Source of the DNA: Calliphora vicina
Taxonomy: Eukaryota; Arthropoda; Insecta; Diptera; Calliphoridae
DNA: 64,000 bases
Direction: 5' to 3'
NCBI RefSeq assembly: GCF_958450345.1
Contig: NC_088784.1
Location: forward strand, 66,861,747-66,925,746
Both the position numbers and the translations under genes were made by a program. This document shows positions 23,576 through 35,640 of the stretch, one piece after another. Position 1 is the first letter of the stretch, and each line of letters starts with the position of its first letter. Below the pieces are notes generated by a model. That model was not told the origin of the DNA. It did no database searches and worked only from the letters and a program-made list of their open reading frames with translations.

Positions 23576-24430
23576 TATTTGAAATTTCGTCTAATTTACA
23601 AATAATATAAATATGACTTAGGCTTCCCATATTCTAATTCCTAATAATAGTAAGTTAAATAGATGATATTTACAAATAGACCTTGACAATGAAGATTGTT
23701 GATGACGACCTTGGCAGGGTAGAAAATGCATTCCAATTTGCCAATTGTCTAAAATTTTAGTATTCAGTGATATTGTTTGAATTATTACAAATAAATTATA
23801 ATAAAAATGAACTTAAGCCTAATTAAAAATTATATATATAAAAAAAAAAAAAAAAGTTCGAATAATTACCAAAAATCTATAAATAAAACAAAATTTCATG
23901 CATCACTCAAATCCTAAAATTTTACCTTTTCAAAGTTTAGATTGAATGAAATTAAATTTTTTTTTTTCAATTCTAACAAATTTGGAGTTGTGTAACTAGT
24001 TGTCTCCCTAATTTAAATCACTAGTTCGGGAATGTCTCCTAGAACTGCTGGAACATTTCTCACAGTAAACAAAATACTTTGAATACATATAAGAATATTT
24101 TGTTTGACTCCTAACAATATGCTTTAAAATTATGTGATGTAGTTTGTAAATACAAGTGTGAACCCCTAAAATAACCACTATACTTTGTAAAACCTCATTT
24201 TGGCTTGAATTTGTTTTGTTGCCATGCATACAAGTGCATCGAGTTACAGAAACCGCGCTAAAATGTTGTTAAAGTTTTAAACACATACACTATTTATCAA
24301 TGGTTTTTTGAAAAAGTTTTTACCACAACTATTACATTTTAATTCACTGCTTTCCTCTACATACATAGCTTTTTCGCAACTTCGATACATGTCACTAACA
24401 TCATCATCCTTTACCTACACATTCATACTT
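23576..24430. other. AT-rich DNA, no gene
   Basis: Contains the second 45-bp direct repeat (23838-23889), A/T runs and a 73-codon minus frame without domain or splice support. Confidence 0.5.
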
Positions 24431-24880
24431 ACATATCCTGGGGGGAAATATGCAGTAAAGAGGCCATCATAAAGGCCTTGTTTTATAGTCATTGGCGGCT
24501 AAGGCCTTGGATACTCGCTAAGAAGGCATATTATAAGGTCTTCAATTGAAGGCCTATAAGGAGACCTGACTTATAATGACTCTCAAAATCAGCCCAATTA
24601 TGAAAAAAAAATTCTCCGGGAGTTTTTTCCCTTTTCTTTTTTTTAACATAGAATTTAAATAGGAAAAATGAGAAAAGGAAAAAAAATCCCGGGGAAATTG
24701 GGCTGAATGTCCAATGAAAAAATTTTAGGTAAATCGGTTGGGGTCATGAGAACATCAATTAGAAGGCCGGAAAATTTAAGTATAATTGTAGATATGCTGA
24801 ACAGCCTTTAGAGAGGGTTGTATTCTTAACGAATTCAGGATGGACTTTAAAGTATTACATGTGTCGTTTTATATATGGGG
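24431..24880. other. Unassigned sequence rich in AAGGCC motifs
   Basis: AAGGCC/GGCCT occurs repeatedly (24470-24580). Matching text appears in inverted orientation at 25715-25780 on the far side of REP-C, hinting at a larger inverted-repeat element whose ends I cannot define. Confidence 0.4.
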
Positions 24881-25500
24881 GATTTCATGTCAATCTTTTG
24901 AAATCGATGTCTTCCGATTGGGATGAAATTTGCATCAAGTCCTATTGGATAGTAATTCAGACACAAAATTTGACATTTTGCCCAAACAAACGAATAACCT
25001 TTCTTTTGAGCAAAAAAAATAGATTTTGAAAAAAAAATTAGATTTTGCAAAAAAAAAGTCAAAAATTGTATGTCTTGAGTTACAAAATGTTTATTTTGAT
25101 AGATATCTCACTAGCATCCCACTAAGCGACCATAAATTTCTTCAAGGAAAATATCTAAGCTTTATTTTGAGCAAACAAAACAAGTTAAAAAAGGGTCCAG
25201 TTTGAAAAAAATGTAAAAAAAATTTTGATTTTCCAAAAAAAAAGTCAAAAATTGTATGTTTTAAGTTACAAAACATTTATTTTGATAGATATCCAAATCG
25301 CATCCCACTAAGCGACCAAATAGGTTTCCAAGATAAATATCTAAGCTTTGTTTTGAGAAAAAAAGGGCCCATTTTGAAAAAAGGTCAAAAAAGTTTATGA
25401 TTTCGGAAAAAAATTTAAAATATTTTTATTTTTTAGTTTTTGTTTTTTCGAAAGATTGATTTCAAAAGTTGGTTCACTTGACATGAGATCCCACAAAAAA
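24881..25500. repeat. REP-C with terminal inverted repeats and internal tandem units
   Basis: The ends are GGGGGATTTCATGTCAA near 24886 and the inverted GTGGGATCTCATGTCAA near 25495. CTTTTGAAATC lies just inside both. The interior is about three tandem units of roughly 170 bp, each with 'agtcaaaaattgtatg', 'acaaaa(t/c)(g/a)tttattttgatagatatc' and 'catcccactaagcgacc'. No coding content. Confidence 0.7.
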
Positions 25501-26636
25501 TACTTCACAACATCAAATGTTATAAAAGACAAAATGTTTTAGATGATTTTGTACCTTTATCTGGTTTCATGTAACCGTTTATAATAAAAAGAGCAAAATA
25601 CATTTTATTATAAAGGGACGATTGTAGGAATAAATGCAAAAGCAACCATGTTTGAAGTAAATGTTTGTTGATCTTTATTTTGTAATTTTGAATGTGTATG
25701 AAATTTTTTACAGGGAAAAGCAAAGGCCCTTCTGAACATCATCTGCTAGAAGGCCTACAAATTGAAGACCTAGTAAATTTGCCCGTTGGACATACATTTG
25801 AGCTGCTTTGTATATTTAACTTTGTTTTTCAGTTGCTAAAAGTAACAGGTATCAAATTCGAAGCCAATCGGACAACGATATCTAGTTTCGGAAATCGGTC
25901 GAAAATTGAGATATAAACATTTTCATATTTAAATATGTTTGAATATGAACATATATCAAATCACAGTCATAATTTTGTACATAAATGGAATGAACTGTAG
26001 TTTCAGTAGTTTCAATTCATTATAAATAAATTCGAAAATTTTCACGCTTTATGTAAAAAAAAAACTGGCAACCCTAGTAAATATACATTGCATCTATTCA
26101 TATGATTTATATTTTCCTTCATTTGAACGCATTCTTAAACTAAAAAAAAGAAAAATCTAAAAGTTTTTATTTTTAAACTCCCTTCACATTATTTCATATG
26201 AAACTTATTTCGACTGGCATTTTTCTACATATTTAGCAAAGTTTTTCCTCAGTTGTTGTACTTTACTCATATCTGTTTTTATTTTCATTCAAAATATAGA
26301 ACAACAAACCTAAAACTCTGAGTGACATCTGAAGGATGTTAGACATTTTTTATTTAGTTTCCTTTCTTCGACTACAAATATTTTTTCTGGAGAAGACATT
26401 TTGAAATGTTCGACATTAATTACTTAAATGAATAGAAAAGATTTCTCATTTTACAAATGTAAAATATTATTGATGATAAACTATTGGAGCAAAGTATTAA
26501 ATTATTGAAATTGATGAAGACTATTTAGGTTATTTATACGCAGTCTAAGATTTCATTAGAATTAATTAGTGCAGCAAAGTTTACCCAGTAAACATTTTCT
26601 ATAAGAACAACAAAAACAACCATGTTTTTGTATATG
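25501..26636. other. AT-rich DNA, no gene
   Basis: A 74-codon frame at 25692-25916 has no recognised domain. A GGCAACCCTA terminus-like motif at 26068-26077 resembles a hAT end but has no partner. Confidence 0.45.
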
Positions 26637-26688
26637 AGCAAAAATATTTTTCTTTTAAAATTTTAATAATTTTGTTTCGTTAGTCATT

Positions 26689-27010
26689 TTGACTAATTAT
26701 GGACTTGACTTACTACCAATTCAGAAATATGTGGCAAATGTGGAGGCTAGCAACTTGCTTAGACACTTTGAGTCTTCTCTGGTAAGACCAAAGCTGGTTG
26801 GTCACACTAAAATTTTGTACGAGTTAGGTCTCATTGGTCAGTCCAATATCTCCACTGGAATTTTGCAACTTAGTGTACCGACTTTAGCTTTCGGTATTTC
26901 ACTCGCAATTGTATTTCCAACTAGGGACGAGCGGGTTGGATCTGGACAGCTGTTTGAAGCACTGCGTCTTCCAAGCAGAGATCCTAGCGATATAGAAAGC
27001 CATGGATTTA
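26689..27010 (+). pseudogene. Non-LTR retrotransposon fragment (linker between reverse transcriptase and RNase H, LOA/I-like)
   Basis: The frame reads LDLLPIQKYVANVEASNLLR then LVGHTKILYELG. In LOA/I-like non-LTR polyproteins an LDLLPL..-x-AA..-LR block followed by a GH-x-x-I motif links the reverse transcriptase to RNase H. Neither flanking enzyme domain is present. The 5' side is fused to a REP-A scrap (26637-26700) and the 3' side to mini-me-like sequence. The frame runs on to 27141, but residues after about 27010 are read through repeat DNA. Confidence 0.6.
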
Positions 27011-27560
27011 ATAAAAGCTTACATCACAGAGGGGTTTGTCACAGAGGGGTCTGTCTGCCTGTCTCTGTAAAACACGCTCACGTCCAAAATAGGCAAACAA
27101 AATTGGTAGACTTACAAAAAAAATGTTTACTGTTCTCCTAAGCAGTTTGGTATTGAAAATCAGCAAAATTGGTTCAGTGGAACCGGAGTTATAAACCAAA
27201 ATGTCAGACAACCTAAAAAAACCTTGATAATTTTAACATAGTTTTTGTTATTTGTGCAAATACATTGCAGATAATACCATAAAATTTTACAGACGTTATT
27301 TTTATATTAAAAGGACTAACTCTGGCAAAAATTATTAGAATCGGTGCATGATTTCTCCTAGCCCCCATACAAATTTCTTCCCGAAATATGGTTCTATGGT
27401 CTGTAAATGCCTACAAAATTGCAGTATCCACACAAAATTCAGTAAAAATAAGTTTTGTTCTTAAAAAAATTACAATACGAAATTTTTTGCTTATCGGTCC
27501 ATATTTGACCGTAGCCCCATATAACGGCAGAATATGGTACTCTTACTTGTTTTTCATTTT
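27011..27560 (+). repeat. Mini-me-like remnant
   Basis: A GTCTGTCTGCCTGTCTCTGT tract (27049-27068) lies upstream of 'cctagcccccatacaaat' (27358-27375) and 'gcccccatata'-like modules, the REP order on the plus strand, heavily diverged. Confidence 0.55.
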
Positions 27561-28660
27561 ATTTCTCTTTATATCATCTGACTTATTTCTTTTCGTTCCA
27601 ATTCCATTTCTTTTCTTCACATCTAAAGGATATCACAATGGCTTCTATGGGTCTCCGAGGTGAAGTGTACTTCTTATGGTACACATGCCTTCATATCAGC
27701 TCTATCTATGTTGAATTAGGTTGTGTTTTTAGAAACTGAAATTTGTGGCCAACATGTACAAGGTGAGATACAGGGTGTCAAAGTCGACCACCTTTGATTA
27801 GGGAAATATTGTACAGCTAGTAACTTGTACAAATATGAAGAGATTTCAATGAATAAAACTTTGTAATAAATAAAGTGGGAAGGCATGAAAATTTTGGTTT
27901 ATTATTAAAATATATTTAAGTTTAAATTTAATTAAAGTTTAATCACATACATAAAGTTACAGCACATGTAAATTTTTCGTGATTTTTACAAAAATTTAAA
28001 TCATGAAAAAATTCGCGAATTTTTTAAATTTGAAAAAGTACAAAGGGTATGTGTTTACCGAATATGGCGATAATCGGAAGACCCAACGTAAAAACTTGTG
28101 ATTTTTCTGTGCTCTTTTTTGATGTCATGATATACATATGAAATGTAATAATAAAAAGAAAAATAAAAACAATATTATTTTGTTTTTGCATTGCATTGCA
28201 TATTTTCATCCAATATTTATTAATTTTTATAAATCTGCAATGGAAATACGAAATTTTGTGGAAAACGATTACTTTTGTATGCATATTATTTGGTTGCATT
28301 ATTTCCAACGAAAGACAGCATGAAAATGCAACAAGCCAAATGATCATTTATCATACATAACCACTTTTTTATGTGTATTCACAAGTATTGCATCAATAAA
28401 TGGATTTAAATCCATCAACATCAACATCATCATTATCATTTGTTTAAAAGGAAACACAACTATAGACATGTATATGTTCATGGATGCACAATTGAATATA
28501 CACTTATGAAACACATCCATGTTTATGTATAAACCCAGCAAACATATAGGTTTGATCCTTTATTAAGATATATTTGAAGGCTTTCTGAAATGTTAACATT
28601 TAAGAATATTTTGATAGTATTTGAAAATAGTGGCTTCCCGAATAATTAGGGGTGTTTTTA
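27561..28660. other. AT-rich DNA, no gene
   Basis: Frames at 28024-28347 and 28138-28323 overlap on opposite strands and are Phe/Lys-rich, as chance frames in AT-rich DNA are. Nothing else seen. Confidence 0.5.
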
Positions 28661-29140
28661 TACCATTCATCACCAAAAAAAATTAAAGAGGGTATATTTG
28701 TATAAGTTTGTCGTTCCGTGTTTAGCATAGAGAAATATCCATCTATGACGGAATAAAGTATCTAGACCCAACAAAGTATTCTAAGTCGATTGAGATATTT
28801 CCGTCTGTCTGTCCGTCTCTGCCACAAAACAAATAAACGAACTTTTCAGGATTTCAAAAAGAATTTACGCTCGTTATTCTTGTAATAATCTACTCTGTTG
28901 AAAATCGTAAGCATCGGTCCATGCTTATAGATTAGCAGTATTCATACAAAATTCAGCAAAAATGAGTTTTGTCCGAAAAGAAATCAGACAAAAAAATTTT
29001 GTAGATCGACTAATATTTGATCATAGCCCCCATATAAAGTTTACTTGCGAAAATCACTTAAATATGCTTAAAGATCATTATCAAAATGAAATTCTACAAA
29101 AATAATCCCTTTAAATACAAAAATCAATGTAAATAATTTT
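28661..29140 (+). repeat. Mini-me-like copy, diverged
   Basis: 'gagggtatatttgtataagtttgtcgttccg', then AACAAAGTATTCTAAGTCGA, then the GTCTGTCTGTCCGTCTCTG tract (28802-28820), then 'catagcccccatataaag' and 'aaaatcacttaaatatgc'. It looks intermediate between REP-A and REP-B. Confidence 0.65.
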
Positions 29141-29304
29141 ACGAAATCTGCCAATAACACTGTCCAACAGCATTTTTGGAATAGAATAGCGACCTTATAA
29201 TTCTGAAAGGCCATGGTGAGTAGATAATTTTTGTAGAATAATCTTATAGTACAGGTGGTCTGAATTTTTTTTACAGTGGGTCAAAGTGTCTGGGTTGTAA
29301 GTTA

Positions 29305-29815
29305 ATGTCTGGGAGAAGTCTTATTGTCAGAGTTATATTGTGGAATTTTATGGGGATCATTTTTGTGGAAGATCTCAACCATCTAGTCCTCTCTTTAGGG
29401 GTCAATTTGACCCTTTTTTTCAAGAAAATCCAAAAAAGTCCTTTCAAAAAGGACAATAAAGGATTAAAATATTCTACGAAAATTTTTGCCGGAAAATTTC
29501 AAATAGCAAAATTACACTCCACTCGGTCTCACATTTCTTGAAAAAAATCGCAAAAAATCTAATTATGATCCGACTGAGCTGATATTTAAATTATAAATAG
29601 TCCTTATTTAGGTTTATTTTTTTTTAATTCTGCTCGATCTTGTTTTGTTTTTTCTTTATATAGACGGCCTATGGAGGACTTTTTTGATTTTCTCGAAAAA
29701 AGGGTCAAATTGACACCTAAACAGAGAAGACAGAGGGTTAAGATATTCCACAAAAATTATCCCCATAAGATTTCACAATATAACTCTGACAATAAGAATT
29801 CTCTTAGACATAAGG
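29305..29815. mobile_element. Foldback/MITE-like inverted repeat
   Basis: The left arm (about 29313-29455) and right arm (about 29668-29808) are inverted copies. Shared words are CTTATTGTCAGAGTTATATTGTG, GGGTCAATTTGACCC / GGGTCAAATTGACACC and TTTTCTTGAAAAAA-type spacers (arms imperfect). The frames here come from the arms. No clear target duplication found. Confidence 0.65.
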
Positions 29816-29940
29816 ACCACTTAAGAAAAACACACTAACCTACACAAATATCTAAATAAAATCTATATCAAACCAAATTTTACACAGATATGCAAGTTAG
29901 TTATTGAACATTACAAACACAGTTTTTTTTCGCTTCAAAT

Positions 29941-31230
29941 ATGTCGAATTGTGTTCCAATAAAGAGTCATGCGGGAAGTTTTGCTTTACATCTATAATTT
30001 GAAAAAAGTGTGGCACACCGATTGTTTTCACCAAAGGTTATGGCGAATACGTTTCATCGGTTTCAACGATTTGATTTTGTGTAATTTTGACACGGAAGAC
30101 AAAAATCGCCCAGTCCCACCAAAAAAATTTGAAGACCAAGAATTGACGATTGTTGTCAAAATCAACAAGAGATTGCACAATCATTGGGGGCTACTCAATC
30201 AGCAATTTTAAAACGTTTTCGAACAGTAGGATGCATCCAAAAGCTGGGAAATTACAGTGGTGGCCACCAATTTAAGACAAATACTTGAATTTTTTTTAAT
30301 CAACTGAATTTTAAGTGCGATAGAGCCAAAATAAAAGGACCTCTAAGGATATGAAATTTATTATTAATGTTTCTAGTTTCTGAAAAATGTTTGGAAAAAT
30401 CGGTAAAACATATATATGGACAAAGATATGTGGAAATACGTTGACCCACCTCAGCGAACATCCGCTGTTAATAACATGATATGACCGAAACTAATGGAAC
30501 TAAAAATACGAAATTTGGTTCGAATATTTTATAATAATAAAAATATAATGATATAAGTGTGAGAAAATATGTTTATTTAAAAAAATTTTTTTTGGTCAAG
30601 TTGTAGAAAAAGTTTATGTGTTCGTGGTGAATATGTATGAATTGACACAATCGAATAAAACACACTTGTGTGTTAAAACAGTCCTCGTGCATACATATTT
30701 GTGGAAATATTTGAAAAAATAATTGACAATCACGTGGAATTTAGCAAACAATTTTTGTCTTAAATTCCTGGCCACCACTGTATGTACCATACGAATTGAA
30801 GCTTAGAAGCAAAAGGATGCTATCTAATATGAGCTGCTGAAATCAATCAGTCCTTCATAGGGAACCCATCTAAAGCAATCATTGGCCGAATATCTTCCAT
30901 AATATGCGCCCAAATATTAAACTGTAATATTTCATCATGTCCGCCGAGAGTTGTCATATTATAGCAGTTAAAAGGTATTTAAAATGAAGTGGTTGGGATG
31001 TTTTGCTTCACCCGCTTTATAGTTCAGACCGTGTCCCGTCCGACTACTATTTGTTTCGATCGATACAGAACGCTCTCTCTGGGGTACGCTTCACTTTGAT
31101 CGAATCAAGCCGATATTGGCTTGATTCGATCTTGGCCTCAAAAGATGAGCAGTTCTTTTGGCTCGGAATCCATATGTTGCCAGAAAGATGGGAAAATCTC
31201 ATAGCTGACAATGGCCAATACTTTGAATAA
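29941..31230 (+). pseudogene. Mariner transposase pseudogene (Mos1/mauritiana-like), split by a MITE
   Basis: The likely start is ATG 29941. The N-terminal helix-turn-helix is split over two frames, with a VLLYIYNLKK block, NFDTEDKNRP and PPKKFEDQEL (about 30087-30146), then CQNQQEIAQSLGATQ in another frame and a KLGN/Y break at 30253. After the nested MITE the protein resumes with VPYELK. The middle catalytic part is deleted. The C-terminal block LHPLYSSDRVPSDYYLFRSI holds the DD34D-type SD-x-x-PSDY motif (about 31003-31060). It is followed by LASKDEQFFWLGIHMLPERW and QYFE with a stop at 31228-31230, the normal mariner C-terminus. Multiple shifts and stops: inactive. Confidence 0.9.
30255..30780. 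mobile_element. 526-bp Tc1/mariner-type MITE, TA target
   Basis: Inverted ends CAGTGGTGGCCACCAATTTA and CAGTGGTGGCCAGGAATTTA (right end inverted) extend for about 27 bp and are flanked by TA (30253-30254 and 30781-30782). Removing the element and one TA makes the mariner reading frame continuous across the junction, which fixes the boundaries to the base. No internal transposase. Confidence 0.95.
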
Positions 31231-31950
31231 ATGTATATTGTAAACATATTAAAAAATAAACTATAATTGTTCTTCATATAGTAAATCCATTATTTTTCAA
31301 TAATTTGACATTGTGTTTGCTGGGAATATATGTTTGATTTATACGTGCATGCATTGAAAGTACATACAATTTATACTATTTATGTACGAGTACTCGAGAA
31401 CATGTACATTTGAGCAGACATTCTTCATTGTTACATGGATTTCGTGTTGAAAGGCTTGTTGAACTTTAACATGCAACTACAAAACAAACAACAAAATTCA
31501 CATTGTATGTGTACTCGTACTTGTTCATAAACATACATATCTATGCTTGAAAAGGGTTCTCCCCTAAATTTGTATAACTTAAAATTACTGAATTTTCTCC
31601 TCCAAACCTAACTATGCGCACATATTTATGAAAGAAACTATATTGTTTTTCGATTAAGGAGTGAATTTTTTGTTTGTTTGTTAACTTCCTTCCTCCTTTG
31701 GATTCGTGCTGGTAATATAAACACTAGGGTGGCTCTTATAAAGGAATTTTTCGATTTATGATGCTCCCGAAATTTTCATTTGTCTTTAAAAAACTAAATT
31801 CTAAAAATTTGATTTAAAGTTTCGAAAAAATTCAATTAAACCAATTTGATTTTCATTTACCCATAGATGTCTGACATCATAATATTTCATATAGAACTCA
31901 TATAAAACATTTTTTCTAAATGAAATTTAAAAAATAAAATACTTTCTTAG
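31231..31950. other. Unassigned DNA
   Basis: CACTAGGGTGGCTC at 31731 resembles a hAT left end but no matching right end was found. Otherwise nothing recognised. Confidence 0.45.
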
Positions 31951-32663
31951 CACTGTGGTTCCAAATCAAAATCTAGGTGGACAAAATTATAAAAATCGGT
32001 ATCTTCAGAATTTGGAAAAACGAAGTTTTTTCGGAAGCTGACTATCTGCTCTCCTCCAATGCAAATGGGATTTTCAGTTGGACATTTTGTTTTCTCGACA
32101 GAAGAGCCAGAAGTTCAAAAAATTTTGAATCATATTTTCGTTGATTTTGTTTTTAAATTTTACTGCTTTACTAAATTACACATATCTCAATTGTTTTACC
32201 ATATAGAAATTCATATTTCAAAACATAGATAAACATTGATATAGGCTTTTATTAAGTGTATATCTTTTATTTATGGGCTTCTCCATTTTCCTGTTATAGT
32301 CCTTTAAACTTGGGTCCTAAATATACTGATATTTTTTTTTTCTAAGAATATTTATAGCTTGCCAAAAAAAAGACCGTCGAAGCCCGTCCAATGACTATAT
32401 ACATCATTTAAAGAAACGTCTGGGAAATGTCTTTGTAAAAAAATTGTAGCAGCCAACCCGCCGAAATACTTTTTTTTTTAATTTTTACGGAATTGAATTT
32501 TTAGAAATATTTCTTTATTTATTATTGATTTTTATATATCTAGACCCTACTGTAACTTGAAAAAGAGTTTATATTGATCTTTTAAACATTTTTTTTTCCA
32601 ATTCCATATAAAAAGAGCAGCAAATAATTTTGTCCACCTAGATTTTGATTTGGAACCACAGTG
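31951..32663. mobile_element. 713-bp MITE with CACTGTGG ends, Transib-like candidate
   Basis: Inverted ends CACTGTGGTTCCAAATCAAA continue for about 38 bp on both sides (31951-31988 and 32626-32663). The flanking pentamers CTTAG and TTTAG match 4 of 5. Transib elements have CAC-x-x-TG ends and 5-bp duplications, so that class fits, but no transposase is present. Confidence 0.6.
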
Positions 32664-32940
32664 TTTAGTTCTAATAAGTGATAAATGAGCAAAAAATGCC
32701 TTTATGGCGTATTTTGGGTTGTTGCGGGATTCACTTTGACCTTTTCACAAGTTTGTTTTTACAATTTGTTATTTAGAATGATAAATTTAATATTGTATAT
32801 TTAACAACAAGTCAATGGTTCTGACATTTTATACTAAAATATGAAAAAGTGGAATATTTTTAAAGGACGGAGTTTTAAAGTGGCATATCTTTGAATCTAA
32901 TTGAGAAATTTTTTTAAGTCCAAAAATTAACTTATCTAAA
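32664..32940. other. Unassigned spacer
   Basis: AT-rich, no feature recognised. Confidence 0.4.
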
Positions 32941-33310
32941 CAAAACAAGTAAGAGAGATATATTCGGCTGTGACGAATCTTATATACCCTACACCAAATT
33001 ATACTTAATTATACAAAATTAAAATTTAAAAAAAAAAAATTTCCAAATTGTTTTAAAAAAAGTTTTTTCCAATTTTTTTTTTTAATTTTTATAAATTTTT
33101 TTTTTAATTTTTAAAAATAATTTTTTGGGATATAAAATTTATAAAAAAAATTTTTTGAAAAAAAAAATTCGGGTTAAAAATATTTTTCCCGATTTTGACC
33201 CATTGTAGATCCAACTTACTATTATAGCCTTATATACATCATTGCAATGGACTTTGAAATATCTGTCATTATCCTAATGGAGCGATTTTTATTTGTTTTT
33301 GTCATCGCTT
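32941..33310 (-). repeat. REP-B partial copy
   Basis: It starts ACAAGTAAGAGAG, with the ATTCGGCTGTGACGAAT hairpin remnant (32963-32979), then TATACCCTACACCAAATTATA, an A/T-run stretch, and the 'cccgattttgacccattgtag' text shared with 6-28. The core is missing. Confidence 0.75.
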
Positions 33311-33915
33311 TGGAATACCTGTTAAAAGTTGTTTTTTTAACCCCTAAATATACACAAAAAATTTCATTTGGTTGATGTTATATATAGAGGTGCCCCACAT
33401 CTTTATAATAATACAGAAATAAATGGCTCTAGAAAACGGGGAGAGTGGAAGTCCACAATGCCCTCCTTATGTCTAGTAGCCTTGGATGTCCTCTATTAAG
33501 ATTTAGGTCACCTTTTCGCCCAAAAAAAAATGTTTAAATTAAAAATCTTTTAGTTTTTGATCCATAATGGATATTGCTCTGAAATCTGTTGCATATTATA
33601 GGTAATTTAGTTGTCTAACTAACAAAAAAATTTGAGTCCATTCGGTCCAAAAGTACGCCCTATATTTTTATAAAAGCGGACCAATGCACTATAGGTCAAA
33701 TGACCACTTTTTCTGTGCTAAATTAATAACGACTACAAAATCATGTTATTCAAACCAAAACCTGTAAGAATTTCATAAGTAAGAATAATTCTATTAAAAA
33801 AAATGGAATTTAACCCACTAACGACCAAAAATTAACCCTTTTGCAACCATTAATGCAAACTCAATACATTGTATTCAATCATTTATTTTAATTATACCAA
33901 AACATTTAGTAATTG
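33311..33915. repeat. Left arm of a long inverted-repeat region
   Basis: 'ctataggtcaaatgaccactttttctgtgc' (33690-33718) is inverted at about 35431-35460, with weaker similarity reaching outward to about 33620 and 35545. Between the arms lie a decayed transposase-like C-terminus and a REP-A insertion. Confidence 0.55.
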
Positions 33916-33917
33916 CT

Positions 33918-34215
33918 TTAATCTAATTCATTTTGTAAATTTAAATCAAAGAGGTCCTCTTCACTTTCATTAATTTCATCGTCTTGGTGGCTAAGGTGAA
34001 ATGCTTCCATTGGTTCGCTGTAACATAATAATTCAATTACTTCAGGTGGAAGTGTGGAACGTTTCCGCTTTTGTAAGCGCAAATTTAAAAATGATATGGA
34101 AATTAATGGATCTGAAGTATCAACAGCTTTATATTAAGTCGGAAAATTCGTCTTCTCCGCTTCCAATGCATCTCAACAATTCTTTCAGCAATATGCAGTA
34201 CAATAGATTGCAACG
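33918..34215 (-). pseudogene. C-terminal fragment of a transposase-like ORF, acidic tail
   Basis: On the minus strand the frame LNLRLQKRKRSTLPPEVIELLCYSEPMEAF, after one shift, continues as SHQDDEINESEEDLFDLNLQ and stops at the codon read from 33918-33920. The basic KRKRS-x-L-PPEV-x-ELL stretch resembles hAT C-termini (RxxLxPxxxExLLF), but the match is short. The position between inverted arms suggests it is the residual transposase of that element. Not identified with certainty. Confidence 0.4.
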
Positions 34216-34224
34216 AAACTTTGG

Positions 34225-34775
34225 CAAGGGTCTCATTTGCCTTTATCATTTTTCTTTTAAAATTTGAATAATTTATATTCTTGAGTGATTTTCGGAAGTG
34301 GGCCTTATATGAGAGCTATGACCAATTATGGACCGATCACCATGAAATTAAATCGAGTGATTAATTTCTATAATTTCTATTCTATATGTATACCAATATT
34401 TTTAACAGATTTATGAACGTTAAAGTGATTTTCGGAAGCTGGTCTTATATGGGAGCTATGATTAATTATGAACCGATCATTACAAAATTAGATGACATGA
34501 ATTCCGTATATATAAAGCTTATTTGGAGCGAAATTTTTGTTGGTACCTATATAAATTAAACATTTATGACAGATAAAGTCCAATTTCGGGAGGACATTTG
34601 TACGGGAGATAGGTGGAATAATGGACCGGTGTCATCCAGTTTCAATAGGCTTCGTCCTAGGACCGAAAAAATTATATATACCAAATTATGGTAGGTGTTA
34701 GACTAATATTTGTGGACGTTAAAAACATCTGCACAAACGCATTGTACCCTACCCACTATGGTGGTGTAGGGCATA
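34225..34775 (-). repeat. REP-A copy, core partly deleted
   Basis: 'ttttcttttaaaatttgaataatttatattcttgagtgattttcgg' (34247-34292) through 'cctacccactatggtggtgtagggcataaa' (34746-34773). The usual core and GTCY tract are missing between 34685 and 34695, so the copy has an internal deletion. Confidence 0.75.
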
Positions 34776-35640
34776 AAAAATGTGTTGTTTGCATTATATG
34801 CTTCTCCACTTCATCTGAAAATATGTTAACATCAATTAAAAATGGCATAATTTTTTTCTTTTTTTGTGCATTCTTTTCGTCATATTTCAAATACATAGTT
34901 TTTTTATACAGAGGTTACCTGAAATAAAGAGGCATTACTCCTAAAACGCAAAAAATCGCAGTTTGAGATAAATTGCTAATAACTCATTAATTATTATTTA
35001 ATCTATTATTAAAATTTGAAAGAGGTCAAATGGGGTCAACATTTTTTATGGCTTACGAAAAGTCAAAGTTTTGGATAAATTTTACCGCTTTGAGGTTATG
35101 TAGGAAAATGAGTTATTTAGAGGTATAGCGACATATATATAAAGCAGCTTTAATGAAACGCATTTATACTTGTATCTTTATTTTCCATTTTATACCAATG
35201 AATTATTACGAACACAATTCGAGAAACACGCACTTAAATTTGAGCAAGCAATACTGAAATTGAAAGCAAATTTATAGAAGAAATTACATCTATTGACTTT
35301 AACGCATAGCTGTGTAACGGTGCTTGACATTTAACTCAAACAAAAAACAGGCGTCTCTTATTTGAAGTGTTTCCAATTAAAAAACAACAAAAACAAATAT
35401 AAAAAGGCACTTTGATTTTATGATTTTCGCACAGAAAAAGGTGTCATTTGACCTAATGTGTGAGGTAATGCAAAATTTTTAAATTTCAATTTTGAAATGC
35501 CTTTAACTCGGAAAATATAAAAATATTTGAAATCGGACGGGAAACAAAAAAAAAAATCGAATTGTTTCAAAATTTTAGATGTTGAGTACCTTCGTTTTAA
35601 TAACTTTATTTGAGTTTAAGTTATTAAAATGGGCCCTACA
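34776..35640. other. AT-rich DNA with the right arm of the long inverted repeat
   Basis: The inverted partner of 33690-33718 lies at about 35431-35460. The remainder is not recognised. Confidence 0.5.

Noticed and set aside
26060..26080. hAT right end (GGCAACCCTA)
   Set aside because: No matching left end or duplicated flank found.
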